Position numbers and translations under genes: made by a program. A stretch of 64,000 nt of DNA from Riptortus pedestris. Taxonomy: Eukaryota > Arthropoda > Insecta > Hemiptera > Alydidae. Positions within the stretch are counted from its first letter, which is position 1. Each line of letters begins with the position of its first letter. The notes beneath the pieces are model-generated. The model was not told the DNA's origin. It saw nothing but the letters and a program-made list of their open reading frames with translations, and made no database searches. Location: the NCBI GenBank assembly GCA_019009955.1, contig CM032229.1, positions 151,725,001 through 151,789,000 of the forward strand, written 5' to 3'. Below are positions 1 through 11,854 of this stretch, piece by piece.

Positions 1-687
1 CCTTCTACGCTCAAATCATTGATATTCGGCGCAACCAGCTTTGTCAGTACTTCCTAACTCCGCAAAAGACACTACTTTTCTGTTCAAAATATATCTTATC
101 AGTTCTTGTTCTGTGTATACTTCTCAATGGCTCCTGAATTTATAGACATAACTTGGGACATGGTAGCGTCGTCACTAAGTCCAAAATCTGACCATTAGTG
201 TGGTTGGGCCTGGCGGTAGCCGAAGACCAAAATAAATTGTGCCGAAAATCAGAGTGGTTATTATCAAAGTGTAGACACCCAAAAGCTAGTTCAGTGGTTT
301 CTTAGGTTTTTAAGCACCCAGTTTTTTTATTCTTTGTATAGAATTCGTTCCAACTGTACCTAATAAAATAAGATCTGAGACATTTTTTTTTTATGGTATG
401 CTTAAATTGCTCATTAGACATTTTTCTCCACTTGCGAATACCACTTCTAAGGGCTGAGATACCAATAAGAAGAGCCAGGAACTCAAAGAAGTGAATTTCA
501 AATGGTTTCAATCAAATAATGAAATTCTGTGCGTTTTTCTGAAATTCTCCTGAGCTTGTAGAATTGATAATTATTAGCAATAGCTATTCGTTTCAGTGTA
601 ATGAACATTTACCTTCAAAATATTGTAGAACCTCCATTGAAAATATAAATGTATACGATAAATCCATATGCAGTAAAAATAAATATT
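1..687. other. Unrecognised AT-rich sequence
   Basis: No gene or repeat family seen elsewhere in the window was found here. Short open frames are present but have no recognisable domain. Confidence 0.5.
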
Positions 688-786
688 AATTATTATTTAT
701 TAACGTCCACTTAATGCAAGTTTGAATAGAACCCACGACTCTAGGTTTAACAAGACAAACGCATTAACAACACGACTAACCAGTCC
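688..786 (-). repeat. tRNA-derived SINE, fragment
   Basis: This is a diverged, internally deleted copy of the window's main SINE. It keeps the tail sequence TTATTAACGTCCACTT at the left. It also keeps part of the tRNA-like region (CTCTAGGTTTAAC and the complement of a B box), but the middle of the element is missing. Confidence 0.55.
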
Positions 787-2836
787 TTGAAGTAGAAATA
801 GTGGAATAATACAGATTTATAGAAATTTTTGAAAAATTCTTCTCTCCCAAAGAACCCAATTTGATAAAGCACGAATTCAAAAAAGCACACATCAATATTT
901 TTTTTTATTTATTTATAAAAATCGTGGACTAAACTTACATTTTTCCATTGAATTTTAATATATGCTTTTTTTCTATGTTATGCAATTTTATACAGTTAAT
1001 TATAATTCAAATTATTTATAACACAATTCAAATCAATTATAATTCAATGCAGAATCAGCAGGATCGGTTTCTTTTACCTCAGGGTAATTAATTTCCATTC
1101 TATTACATACTTTTCCTTAAAATTATTTACACGTTTTTAAGTTAGAACCCCTATTTATTTATATAATTAACTCTGTGTGTATTCCTGGACCTTCTCCTGA
1201 AATATATTGCGATAATGTCAAATTTGTTTGCTATTGGCATCCTTAGGTGAGGGCTCCTGACTCCTGTCAGCAGATACCCATTCCTAAAATCTAAAATTAA
1301 AAGACAAAAAAGATGAGTGTGAAAGCATAAGAGTAAATAAAAATATAATAAGAATCTTTTGTTAAATGCTTTTCTTATTGTGACTTATCTCTATTCCTTG
1401 TACAGGCTTAAAGAAGACATAAGCATAAATTAAAAATAAAATAATTGAATTGTGTTTAATTTGAATTGATGCAGTCATTATTATTTTAGTATATTATTTT
1501 CAAGTCCAGTTTATTCTTGAGTATATTATCAAGAATAAATCAGTTTCCAGTATAGTGCACCAGCTGCATTATGTTGAATTAGTATTAAAATTGTAGCTGT
1601 TTGCAACAGAAGTTTCTTAAGTCCAAGCTGTACTTTTCTTAGGGCCTCTATTTTATTTCCACTTTCGCTAGAATGCACTCAGTGCGTTCTTTAATTGCGA
1701 TACCCCCGATACGCATGAGTAAAGCCTGCTTGACAAGTTGTAAAAGTTTAGAACGGCAGCAAATAGCCAATCCGGTTCGAACGGGAATTCCACAATGTCG
1801 GACAAGACGTCTTCAGCAGGTTTCGAGGCCTAAGGACAGCTTCAGAGGATCTAACGAGCTACTCCATCCCTAGTGAACCGTTGGCGTGCAGTTGGGCCTA
1901 GCCTAGTCCATTGGCGTGCGGGAGAGAGAGAGAGCCAATCGGTGCTACACCGCTGCCAATATGTGATAATTGGTGGCCGAGCGGCTAATTGGCGTTATAA
2001 CATATCGGCAAAGAGATCGGAGACCGTTCTATAATCCGGCCGACACGCCGTGGGGTCCCGTGAGAGAACCACACACAAGGTGAATTACATAAAATCCTTT
2101 TGGGGCTCAAACGGTGAGCGGGCAGGGAAAGTAACGATAAGACCGAGGGCCATTATCTTCATTATATTGGATTAGTTCTTTGGCTCGGCTGAAGTCTTTA
2201 TACCGTTAAGCCCTTGATGCTTTGGATGAAATCAATCTCTAATTGAATATGTAATCAAGGTGCGCTGCTCGTTACCGAACCTTGCAATTACTCCATAAGC
2301 ATTGTACTTTATGATTCCTTGCCAATGAAAGCTCCAGTCATTCTAACAATTTCTTCCAAGAAAGCAATTTAATTCACTAAGGACCATTCTGTAAACAATT
2401 CTAACATTCTGTAAAACGTTTTCTATCATTTTACTTTTCTAAAAATATATACTCTACCCAATACGCTTATTCAAAATAATGAAAACCTATACATGGCCCC
2501 AAACATTTTTGAATATTTGACGTTGACATTAATTAAGCGTTTGTAACACAGGCTTTCATACATAAATACCCATTATTGCGAAAGATTCTAACGTCCATTC
2601 CCAAAGATCATAGGTATTAGGCAATTCTTATCATATGTATTATAGGTTCTAAACATTCCGCTGGAAAAAAAAAAAATTCTTAATACTCGTATATAATAAT
2701 ATTTAGTCATAATACTAACCTCCACCGTCTAAACTATAAACATGTGTGGTATTGACACATAGCGTCAACCCTCATTCCCCATTCTCTGTTTCTTTCTGCG
2801 AAAACAAAACATGAAATTTAAGCTGTCTTTGTGTGC
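787..2836. other. Unrecognised stretch with a GC-richer island near 1650-2170
   Basis: No gene or family member was recognised. About 1650-2170 is clearly richer in G and C than its surroundings and holds a short (GA)n run near 1924. No open frame there has a recognisable domain. It could be a conserved non-coding element, an untranslated exon or simply old unique sequence. Confidence 0.4.
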
Positions 2837-3045
2837 GTTAAAGTACTGGATCACACATGGGAACTTAGAGTGGTGAATTCGATCCCCGCCTGGCCAATAG
2901 GAATTTACTTAATGACGAACTCATTAAATAAAATATTTAGTCCCACTCAGGCTAGAAAATGGTGGTAATTTGTGGATAACTCGTTCCAATTAGCCTTAGT
3001 TGCAAATAGAGGACGTAAATAAATAAATAAAAAATAAAATTGATA
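2837..3045 (+). repeat. tRNA-derived SINE, diverged copy
   Basis: A B-box-like GAATTCGATCCCCGCC is followed by the SINE body (CATTAAATAAAAT, GGCTAGAAAATGG, CCAATTAGCCTTAGTTGC). It ends in an (AAAT)n tail. The A-box side is degraded. The copy lies about 100 bp upstream of the HINE-like copy at 3144. Confidence 0.7.
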
Positions 3046-3143
3046 AAATAGTATAACGAAAAAAATCGTACAAGTAAGATTTTGATTACTAGAGACTGAA
3101 AGCTACGAAATGTATAATTAAGAAAAACTGAATAATATAAAAA

Positions 3144-3934
3144 GTCCGTCACGCAGGGGCTGCGTAAACTAAGCAGATTTCCCTCGGGTAGTTTAGTAAT
3201 AGATAAATATACATACTGCTAACACACCACCGTGAATAAATACAAACGGAAATAAGAAATGTTTCTTCCACTTTCAATAACCTGCCGACAGGGAGCGTTA
3301 GGTTAGAAATGTAAACCTGATGGCTTACACCGGAAAGAAAAACAATTACTGAAATATATCAGAATATAACACATTATTTTATTGAGAACTATTTACTATA
3401 TTTAGTACTGTAATTAATAATGAGTCAGAATAATTATTATCTCAGTCAATAAAATTTTAGTAGTCCAAAACTTTAAGATGGGGGGGGGGGTCACCAGGGC
3501 ATATTTGCATGTATCTCGTATAATAAAGGTCTCTTGAATACAATTTTTGGTATTTAAACTTCCAATAATGTGATTTATTATGTAGCAGAGTATTGTTTAC
3601 GTAACATGAGTAGAAATGGCAGTTTGCAGAAAACTAAAAAATGCAAATACCTCGGTTAATATTCAAGATAGAGAATAAACGTATAGAGCAATGTTTATAG
3701 TAAATTTAATTTGCAATAAGATTGGTTATGTACAATCTTTCAATCCGATGCATAATAACGGAGATATTTTGGATTTTCGAAAATTCCCCCCTCTAAACCC
3801 CCCCCTCCCTCTGGTCCGATTTCAGCCATTAACGAAATTGATCTGTCTTTTTACATAAAACGGTTAAATATCGAGTTTCGTAACGATTAAACGAAAATTG
3901 CGACCGCTAGAGCGGTAACAGACAAATATATATA

Positions 3935-3976
<42 letters not shown>

Positions 3977-4113
3977 TATATATATACAGTTTTGAACGGA
4001 ACTCATTTTCGTCATCTACTAGGTAGGATCGATGGACATTTGAAGAAAAATTTCGAAAATTCCGTCATGAGTACAACCTCAATAGCTGATTTCCCTTAAG
4101 GGAAATCTGATAA
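3144..4113 (+). mobile_element. HINE-like element, long form with both ends
   Basis: This is one of the longest complete copies (970 bp). It begins GTCCGTCACGCAGGGGCTGC, whose ACGCAG/CTGCGT arms form a hairpin, followed by AAGCAGATTTCCC. The middle has a G10 run near 3481, the conserved TATTCAAGATAGAGAATAA block and a (TA)n tract at about 3928-3975. It ends with the palindrome GATTTCCCTTAAGGGAAATC and CTGATAA (usually CTGCTAA). No open frame encodes a transposase, so it is non-autonomous. The helentron-derived assignment is inferred from structure. Confidence 0.8.
3928..3989. repeat. (TA)n microsatellite
   Basis: An uninterrupted TA run with a few substitutions at the normal central microsatellite position of the surrounding HINE-like element. 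Confidence 0.9.
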
Positions 4114-7100
4114 AAGGAAATAACTCCATTAACGAGATTTTTTTTTTGTATTTAAAGATATGTTACTTACAAAAGTGTTATAGATCATAATTAGATAGAC
4201 GAGGTGGATCAAGAAAAGAAAGGAATATACGAACCATGTTGCCTCTATTTCTCTGAAAAATACCAAATCCAAGACTGGACGGTTATGGGGCTACTGTTTG
4301 CTTCAAGAGGAGTCCTCCATCAAAAACCCGTCTAGACATTAATAGAATATGGGCTGACCAAAGAAGACCTGAAGGACTTGTCCACACTTATCCTAAAATC
4401 ATCTATAAAAATTTTGAATCATCATTTATATAAAAAATAAAGATGAAATATTAAGCTGCACTCTCACCTGAGATACCGCCCAAATTTTCTCCATTCAATT
4501 TATAAAATTCCAAATTCCCATAAACCACATAAACAAAATGAAATAAAAAATAATAATAATATTACCAATAAACTGGCAGATTAGTAGGCTGACCATACAG
4601 GTACCCTCAGAAAGTGGGCAGCTTAATTTGTTTGTTCATAGATCTTTTTATGATTAACAAAAAAGGTCCTATACAAAATTTCCATATATCCATTAAAAAC
4701 AGAGAAATTCACATTGTTTTTTATTTTCACCCTCCTTTATCCATTTTAGTCAATTTAAATCAGCAGGAGAGATGCAAAATTAGGCGCTTCGTCAGTCCCA
4801 AATATGAAATATCAACAGGGTTGTGGATTTTGAGGTCTACTTGTAACCCACAAACGTCACGCAGAAACTATATATTTTGAGTTGAAAATCGTAATAACGC
4901 TATTTATACAGTATTCATATTTATTCGCCAGCTGAAGATATGCGTTATGTTTCAGTTTTCTGTTGGAAGTATACCGAAATTCCTACACAACTCACTTTCA
5001 CAACACCATTATCAACATCACGAAACGCCTTAATCCAGGCTTAGATAAAATATATTGTTATCACGAAGCTATATTTGGTAATTGCTATTCTAACCAGATC
5101 ATATTAGCATTCGTATCCGACATCAGACGACTGGAGAATCACATCTACCTTCTATTGTGCCTTAATAAAGTTTGTCGGCCTCATTCGTTCGTTTCTTTCT
5201 TATTATAGTTAGCTTTTTTTTTTTAAAAAAAAAATACTTGATATTTCTTTAGTAACTTTAATAGGTATTAAAGTGCGTTATTCTAATACCATTTTCGCTG
5301 TTTACCTGTCAATATAGCAGTCAAACATAATTACAAGGTTCCGGTTTTATCTAAGACTCTGCTAGTCCTATTTACAAAGACGAAAATCTCAAGATAGTCA
5401 TTTTTAATTTCGGGATGTTATTACATCGAAGACATTAATATTATTTGAATGATGAAACGGAAGTATATTCCCTCATTTCTACGCACATAAAAAAAAGAAG
5501 AAAACCCGATATTTCCGCAGATCTGATTGCTGGACTTTTTAAATTTAATATCTATAAACTGACACGCATATATAAGTATATATACATTGTTTATCATTAC
5601 GCTCTCCATCGGTCTCACATTTCTTCAGATTCAAACCAATTCAAGCGATTATTTTTCTCTTAAAACTTAAGTTAGGGTTAAATTATAAGGATCATAAAAA
5701 GACCCTAACAATAGTAGAGGACAAGGTCTGTTTAATGATCCTGATTATTTGGTTCCTCTACCATCCAGCATATTCTAGATTGATTAGGGTTAAATTGGTT
5801 ATATAACATTAAAATTAATCTATCATTTTTGTTATTTATAATATAATATAACTTTTATCTCATAATATTTAACTTGAAATGTTATCGTGTGATATAGCTG
5901 AGCTGAAAGAGACGCTCCCAAAAATAAACTGTGTGAGACATATAAATATTTTTCATTCTTTTACTAATATCCGTTATAAATTAAAGTAATTACTACAGAT
6001 AATGGAAATAGTAGCTACTGGAAAAGGATTATCTTAGCCAAAGTGGTCCACGAAGTCTCCGTTATCCGAGCCATCAGAGGAATCTTGATCACGAAGCCTC
6101 AGATATTTATGCAAAGAATGGAACGTTTCGGTTTACAGTAGCGCCCAACTCACGATCTGACGAGGTCCTTTCTGGCGTCGAGGAATCTCCCGGTGCGAGC
6201 CTCAGCTACAAGAGGAATTTGAGATAGGCTTGGGGGGAAGGACGTCTGTGGGGAACTTTAGCAATTTATCGTTGAGTTTGGTTGGTAACACTGTGTGTGT
6301 GTGTGTGTGGGGGGGGGTGCGATAGTACCCCAGCCCTTGAGGAATCCCACCATTAAGCTACCGTTCTCACGGCACACCGACATCCCAAACATCCTCAGAG
6401 GCGTTCTCCGCAAATACTGCTTTCGCTAATCCAGGCGACTCTTTCTTATACTCTACTCTGCTTTTCTTTATTTTCTCATTTTTTCGTCTCCCCACTTAAC
6501 TCCTTTTTGTCCCTTTCTCTCCCCCCGCATGGCTACCATTTATCCAAAGCAAAAACATTTTTTAAAACCGAATAAGAGTGGACAGACATCTACAATTATC
6601 TCCTCTAATTGAACAATTTACATTGGTCCGACCAAAGAAAATGGACATTTTCTTTCCTTGAAGATATCTGCTACTTAGTTCCAATGCCTTGAATGTCTTA
6701 GAATATATTTTTACAGAAATATTCTGTATACGATAAATAATACTGACTGATCGTTCAGATTTTATAAAAGGACCCTTCAATATTGGACAGAATTATCATA
6801 GCACATATTTAATGCTAATTTAGAACTATAAGGTATTTTTAGTCATAATTGGGGGGTTGCTCGAAGGCTCATCAAATAGTAAAAAAATATTGTATATACC
6901 ATTATCACTCAATTACCTCCCAAAAACCGTACTCAGAATATTTCCAAAACTTTTATTATTAAAAAAAAATCCGAGAACTCAAATTCATGTCTGACTCCCT
7001 AATAGGATTTGAGGCATTCGTAGTTTTAAGTCTCAGAACCTCACTGAAATATTATGGAAATTCTGTCATTCACATACATTTCACCTGCCTTCAGAAAATA

Positions 7101-8626
7101 CTTTTGAATTTTCTCCTGCATTCTGTATTTTAATTATACAGTGTTTCGAAAGAAATTCATTTATAGCAGTTTAGCATCTGGATGTATATAATTATAAATA
7201 TGAGTCTTGGTAATACAACTTTTTTTTTTAAGAAGTCTTAAAACATACTCAATTTACAGGTCTTCTCTCAGTGGAAGGACAAGGAAGGTCCAAAATTAAA
7301 ATGGTATATATCATTTTGTTTTCTTCATTTGGACCAAAAAGAGATATTTGCTAAATTCCTTAGCGTTGTAGAAATAATGACCTCTTTGCTTTTGTTCTTG
7401 CAAAAAGAAAAAGAACTCCCTCAATCTTGTTTGTTAGTTAGTGAAAATAATAATAAAACTGTGATAGATTAGATTCTGAGTTCCATGCTTAATGTTCATC
7501 TCTTTCAAAGGTTATCCCTTTTAGAAATAAGTAATGCATTGAGTATTCCAATTGTATATTAAAAAGTATAATTGGATCCTCCAACAATGGTTTTGTTTGC
7601 TTTAAAAAAACATTCAAATATTAAATAATTTATTAACAATTTTTTTACACATTCTTGTACGGATCACTTAAATATAACTTTGGATGTAAAATATTTCAAC
7701 TTCCAAGAAATGTATATTTTCTAACATAGTCTTATGAGATCATTAATTAGGTATATGAAATCATTATCATTACGTAAATCAATTTGGTTGTTGAATGCTA
7801 CCGCCACTCTTACATTCATTGTCAAGGATACACAGCTTGCTTGCATGTTTCTTGCCACATGTTGTACTCGCAGTAACCTCTTTGTCTTCATATCATATGG
7901 AATTTATTATTTCGTTAATATATGATCTTTACATTTTTCTTCTTCTCCAGAGTTCTAAGTTAACATCTCATTTTGGGCTCATTATGCCTTGAGAATCTTG
8001 AAACGTTTGCTTCCAGGATACAAGTTAACGCCCATGCTACGCACACATACCTGAGTACGAGACTTGCAATGGAATAATATGCCCATAGTTTCATATCTCC
8101 TAAGATTTTGAGTCATCTTAAGCCTCGGGAAAACGAAAAGAAATTGCAATTTAAATAAACTGTCCATGAACTGGTTACTTGTACCCCCCATGTATTCCAA
8201 ATGTTTTACTCTTGGAATATATAGGTCCTTCACATACTTTGTTTCTCAGAAATAGGCTACAGGTTTCTTACTTGTTGCCTTTTCTATCAAGCAACTTTAT
8301 TCTGGAGTTGATATCAACGAACTAGAGAGAAACAGAATATCCTAATTCTTACTTCCAAGGAGAGTTACATCAAAGGAATATGTGGGGAATATATCCATGT
8401 TACTTACATGTACCCCACCTTTCACCTTAGAAGTTTCCTGTATTCCCTTTTCCAAGGTTAGGTAAAACAGCATGGGAGACAAGCAATCAACTTGTCACAA
8501 TCCTGTTAATTCAGGAATGACTCAGTCATCACCCCTTAGACAACACTTGACAGCAAGAGCCATTGATACATGCCCTTGTCAGTAGGACAAGTTTCCCTGG
8601 GATCCCGAGTGCCGTCATTATTTCAC

Positions 8627-8628
<2 letters not shown>
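4114..8628. other. Long stretch without a recognised gene
   Basis: No family member was found. About 4200-4440 can be read as coding-like fragments in two frames, but I could not assign them. About 6030-6530 is GC-richer and includes (GT)n and G9 runs near 6293-6317. The rest is AT-rich with short open frames lacking known motifs. Confidence 0.4.
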
Positions 8629-8684
<56 letters not shown>

Positions 8685-8686
8685 GC
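8629..8686. repeat. (TA)n microsatellite
   Basis: About 55 bp of TA repeats, not flanked by recognisable HINE-like core sequence. It produces false isoleucine/tyrosine-rich open frames on both strands. Confidence 0.9.
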
Positions 8687-9387
8687 AAATTAATGTTTTG
8701 GAAAAAAATTCAAATTTATAAATATTTCCCACCTTATTTTCCCTTTTTAATAAATTTGTTTTCACACAGTTGGCTTCCAAAAATACAGGGATGTTCAAAA
8801 TCAGCCCCTTTAAATTAACCTTATAGAATTCAAACTGACATTTATCTATAAGGTCAATTTTTTTCCAATGGAACTGATGAAATATTACGTAAAAGGTTAT
8901 TATTAAATTATGCAAAGAACCCTTTGATTCGTGGGAAATTTGGATTTATATCAAAAAAGAATCTAGGGTACTGACTTTGCGAAAAGTACTATATTTCATT
9001 AAAGGCTTAAAACACACAAATTGGCATGATTCTTATTTCTATTGATATTAAAGGTGCTTTTTGCTACGCTTGGTGGCCATCGATTTTACATTAACAGGTC
9101 ACTTCATAGCTATTAATAGTCTTCGATAGGTCTTAATTTATAGTTCCAATCACTAAAGACACTAAACTTCACACACACGGTGTAAGGTCAGGGATGAGGA
9201 ATGTCAGTGTTGTTATGTAATATCATTGTTGTACAAACGATTTTAGTTACAGCTGAGCTATTTGAACAATCACAGTCAAATATCTTGAATATTATATACA
9301 TACCATAGAATTGGGTTGAAAAGAACTCCAGAAATCATTATACATTTAAACTCTTTGGTCAATATATAGTATTTCTTTGGTCAATAT
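8687..9387. other. Unrecognised AT-rich sequence
   Basis: Nothing could be identified between the TA tract and the broken HINE-like copy that begins near 9388. Confidence 0.45.
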
Positions 9388-10372
9388 ACTATACGCCGGA
9401 ACGAAAAATTGCATAGAACCAATCTTATTGCAAATTAAATTTATATTTTTTATTTATTTATTTATTTAGTGAGCTCCGCAACTAGGCGATGTCGCTCAGT
9501 ATCATTTATTTTCATTTCCTTAAGTTAAAATGTTTAAATAAACAAATAAAGAATAATGAGAATAAATGTTTTCAAAATTATTAAAACAATATAAAGTATA
9601 GCTATATATAAAACTAAGGAATAAAATAAAGCTAAGGAACCGTTAAAATAAAACTATGTAAAACTATCATTTTTGCGGCAAATCCTGGCTTGAGGATGAT
9701 GAAAGTCTAAGGCACAAGTTTAAAAATGTATTATACAGCCTTGTTCACAAAAAACATAAAAACAAATTAGTGGCATAATTTAAAATTAAAACTTAGAGTG
9801 ATGAGTGGAGTAGGTGTGGTTTAAAGTTTGTTGTAAATGTTAATTGTCTTCAAGTGATTTAAGAGTGTGTTTATATGTGGGCTACCTTCTGTCAATAGTT
9901 CGTACAAGTCGTTCGGTAAGTTCAAATGTTCACGAAGACTGCAGTCAGTGAGGAGATGTTTAATGGTCAGTACTGTGTTACAGTGAGTGCATGAGGGTCG
10001 GCCTTTTCGGTCTATGAGGTATGAATGTGTAAGTAGTGAATGTCCGATTCTAAGCCTAGTCAACACCACTTGATCTCGTCTGGTAAGATTTTCCTTTGTT
10101 TGGGTTGTCTAGGATTTCTCGGAGTTTACTTATAATTTATAAATATTGTTACATTTATTCTCTATCTTGAATATTAACCAAGATAGTTGCAATTTTATTA
10201 AGTGTGTGCGGATAATGGACGAGACGAGATTGGCTAAGGTCGGCTCTATTCGTTTCCACCGAAAGCTAGTTCGGCCGTTTTCGTAACTGTTCTGCTCTCA
10301 CATGGAGATTTCTCTATTGTAAAACTTCACGTGGGAAATCTGTTTAGTTTACGCAGCCCCTGCGTGACGGAC
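9388..10372 (-). mobile_element. HINE-like element interrupted by a LINE
   Basis: The left piece (about 9388-9445) and right piece (10134-10372) join as a normal HINE-like core across a LINE insertion. The right piece includes the TCTCTATCTTGAATATTAAC block and ends TGCGTGACGGAC, the complement of the element's 5' end. The 3' hairpin half on the left is missing, so this copy was truncated as well as interrupted. Confidence 0.7.
9446..10133 (-). pseudogene. 5'-truncated jockey-like LINE, ORF2 C-terminus and 3' UTR
   Basis: On the minus strand, 10069-9821 encodes the end of a non-LTR retrotransposon ORF2. It has the RLRIGHSLLTHSYL motif, then a terminal zinc knuckle (CTHC...HLLTDC) and a short tail. 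This region normally follows the reverse transcriptase. The 3' UTR ends in a TAAA-type tail, seen as TATTTATTTATT near 9450. The insertion lies inside a HINE-like copy and is flanked by an 8-bp duplication, AATTTATA, at 9438-9445 and 10134-10141. Only the last part of the LINE is present, as expected for a 5'-truncated insertion by target-primed reverse transcription. Family assignment is from motifs only. Confidence 0.75.
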
Positions 10373-11284
10373 ATTTTGATTGTTACTCTAACAAATTTCG
10401 AATAACGTTTCGCGGTGTATATCCTTATTCTTTGGTTCATTTTTCGGATACATCGGGCTATAACATTGAGCTTTAACATCTATTAATATTGGTGAGAAGA
10501 ACATCGGCGATTCGTTGCCGATCAGGGAGAACGAACGTTTTCCAATCACGACCCGCAGAGCTACGATACACCGGGATGACCCGATTCCTTTGGAGTCTCT
10601 CGAGAGATTAAAGGTAATGAGCGAGGTGTGAAGAGGCATGTGGCTAGGATGAGGGAGGTGTTATCCATAAGCTTGGGTTACATAAAGATCTCTCTCATTA
10701 GGAGTGACCAGAGCCGCTGGTCGTGCCGATCGCAGATACCTTCTGCCATTCTCACCTCCCGGTGGATACCTCGCGTCGCACGCCAAACGGCAATTTCACA
10801 AACCTGACCCTTCCCTGACCCTAATTATGAGCAGGCTTTCATTGTTCTGGCTCATCTCCAAGGATATCTGCCTACGAATGCTTTTGATGTAAATAATTGG
10901 TTGAGCGGTATGAATTGTTGTGTCAGACGTCGTCAGTAGGATAATCAGTTCTGTAATTATAAAGTCTTTCGCGCAGATGCTGAGTACACAAAGCATCTGA
11001 CATGAGCTAGAATGGATCTTTTATAACAGTCTATTATTAATTTGGAATTCCAAAAACCTATAAGAAAAAACCTCAAACAGAAGGCGCAATTTCAAGGAGC
11101 TTTCCCGTGGACATTTTCCTACAAATGCTTTTTATTTGTTAATTGGTATAAAACTAGTATTACTTAGTAGTCGTCAGTCAGATCTTTTAAGTGCGCAAGT
11201 ATTGTTTTCTGAAAGAAAAGATCATTTCAGTTATCTGGGTCACTCAAACATAAGTCAGAATATTCAAAAAGCCCTTCACTAACT
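10373..11284. other. Unrecognised sequence, GC-richer at about 10400-10850
   Basis: No gene was recognised. The first half is GC-richer than average. The stretches near 10860-10990 and 11100-11220 resemble each other loosely (GGATATCTGCCTACGAATGC against GGACATTTTCCTACAAATGC), which may mark an old duplication. Confidence 0.35.
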
Positions 11285-11420
11285 TAGCCGTTAGCTAAGC
11301 TGATTTCCAACGTGCGTCACGTATTTGCATTAATCTCAGAACGTAAAAGTTCAATGAGAACAATATTTGGTATTTAGCCTTCAAACAGAGTGCTTCATTG
11401 TATAACAGTTTATGGTAATT
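11285..11420 (+). repeat. HINE-like fragment (5' side, diverged)
   Basis: GCTGATTTCCAACG is followed by ATTTGCATTAATCTCAGAACGTA and TTTGGTATTTAGCCTTCAAA. This matches the post-terminal segment of the complete copy at 43573. The extreme 5' end and the core are absent. Confidence 0.5.
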
Positions 11421-11465
11421 AAAATAAAGGGTTAGAACCACCAGTATAAATGAAACTGTTGTCAT

Positions 11466-11516
11466 ATCTGTCGGTGGAGACCGTCGTCACTGGCTGATGG
11501 TCGAGTACAGCTGGCA
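11466..11516 (+). repeat. 51-bp repeat shared with 55944-55994
   Basis: This segment contains CTGGCTGATGGTCGAGTACA and matches the segment at 55944 with three differences. It lies about 80 bp before a LINE fragment and could be a piece of the same or another transposon. The family was not identified. Confidence 0.6.
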
Positions 11517-11597
11517 ACAACTTTAAGAGTCACTACACTAACTACAACATAAGAGTAACTACAACACAATTAAGAGTCACCATCACAAATGCACACA

Positions 11598-11854
11598 ATT
11601 TCTAACGGAACATGGACAGGCAGGACATTATTTAACAAGATTTAAAATTCTAGACAATGACAGATGTACTTGCGACTTACAGACAACTTTATGACTGCAC
11701 AACATTTAGTCAAAATAGATCAAATTTAATAATGAGCATAATCTTAAAAGGAGGTAATTGGCCAGAACCACCTCATATTATATTTAACAAATATAATAAA
11801 GAATTTATAAAGTTTATCAAAAGTATAGATATGGATGAAGCAAAAATTCATTAG
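11598..11854 (+). pseudogene. LINE ORF2 C-terminal remnant, frameshifted
   Basis: The first frame reads FLTEHG, then YLTRFKILDNDRCTCDLQT. This is the usual lead-in to the C-terminal zinc knuckle of jockey/I-type LINE ORF2 proteins. The reading then continues one frame over as YDCTTFSQNRSNLI...FIKSIDMD, the usual end of such proteins. The expected histidine between the cysteine pairs is missing at the frame junction, so a small deletion probably caused the shift. A TTTATTTATTTA-rich 3' region follows. The reverse transcriptase is not present. Confidence 0.6.

Noticed and set aside
1673..1873. A 66-codon frame in the GC-rich island
   Set aside because: Short, no motif, and GC-rich DNA gives longer chance frames; kept only as part of the island.
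3144..4113. HINE-like family as a cut-and-paste MITE
   Set aside because: The inverted repeat is asymmetric, flanks show no duplication and the 3' palindrome is internal to one end only.
8529..8915. A 128-codon minus-strand open frame
   Set aside because: Its middle is tyrosine/isoleucine repeat translated from a TA microsatellite, and the flanks have no motif.
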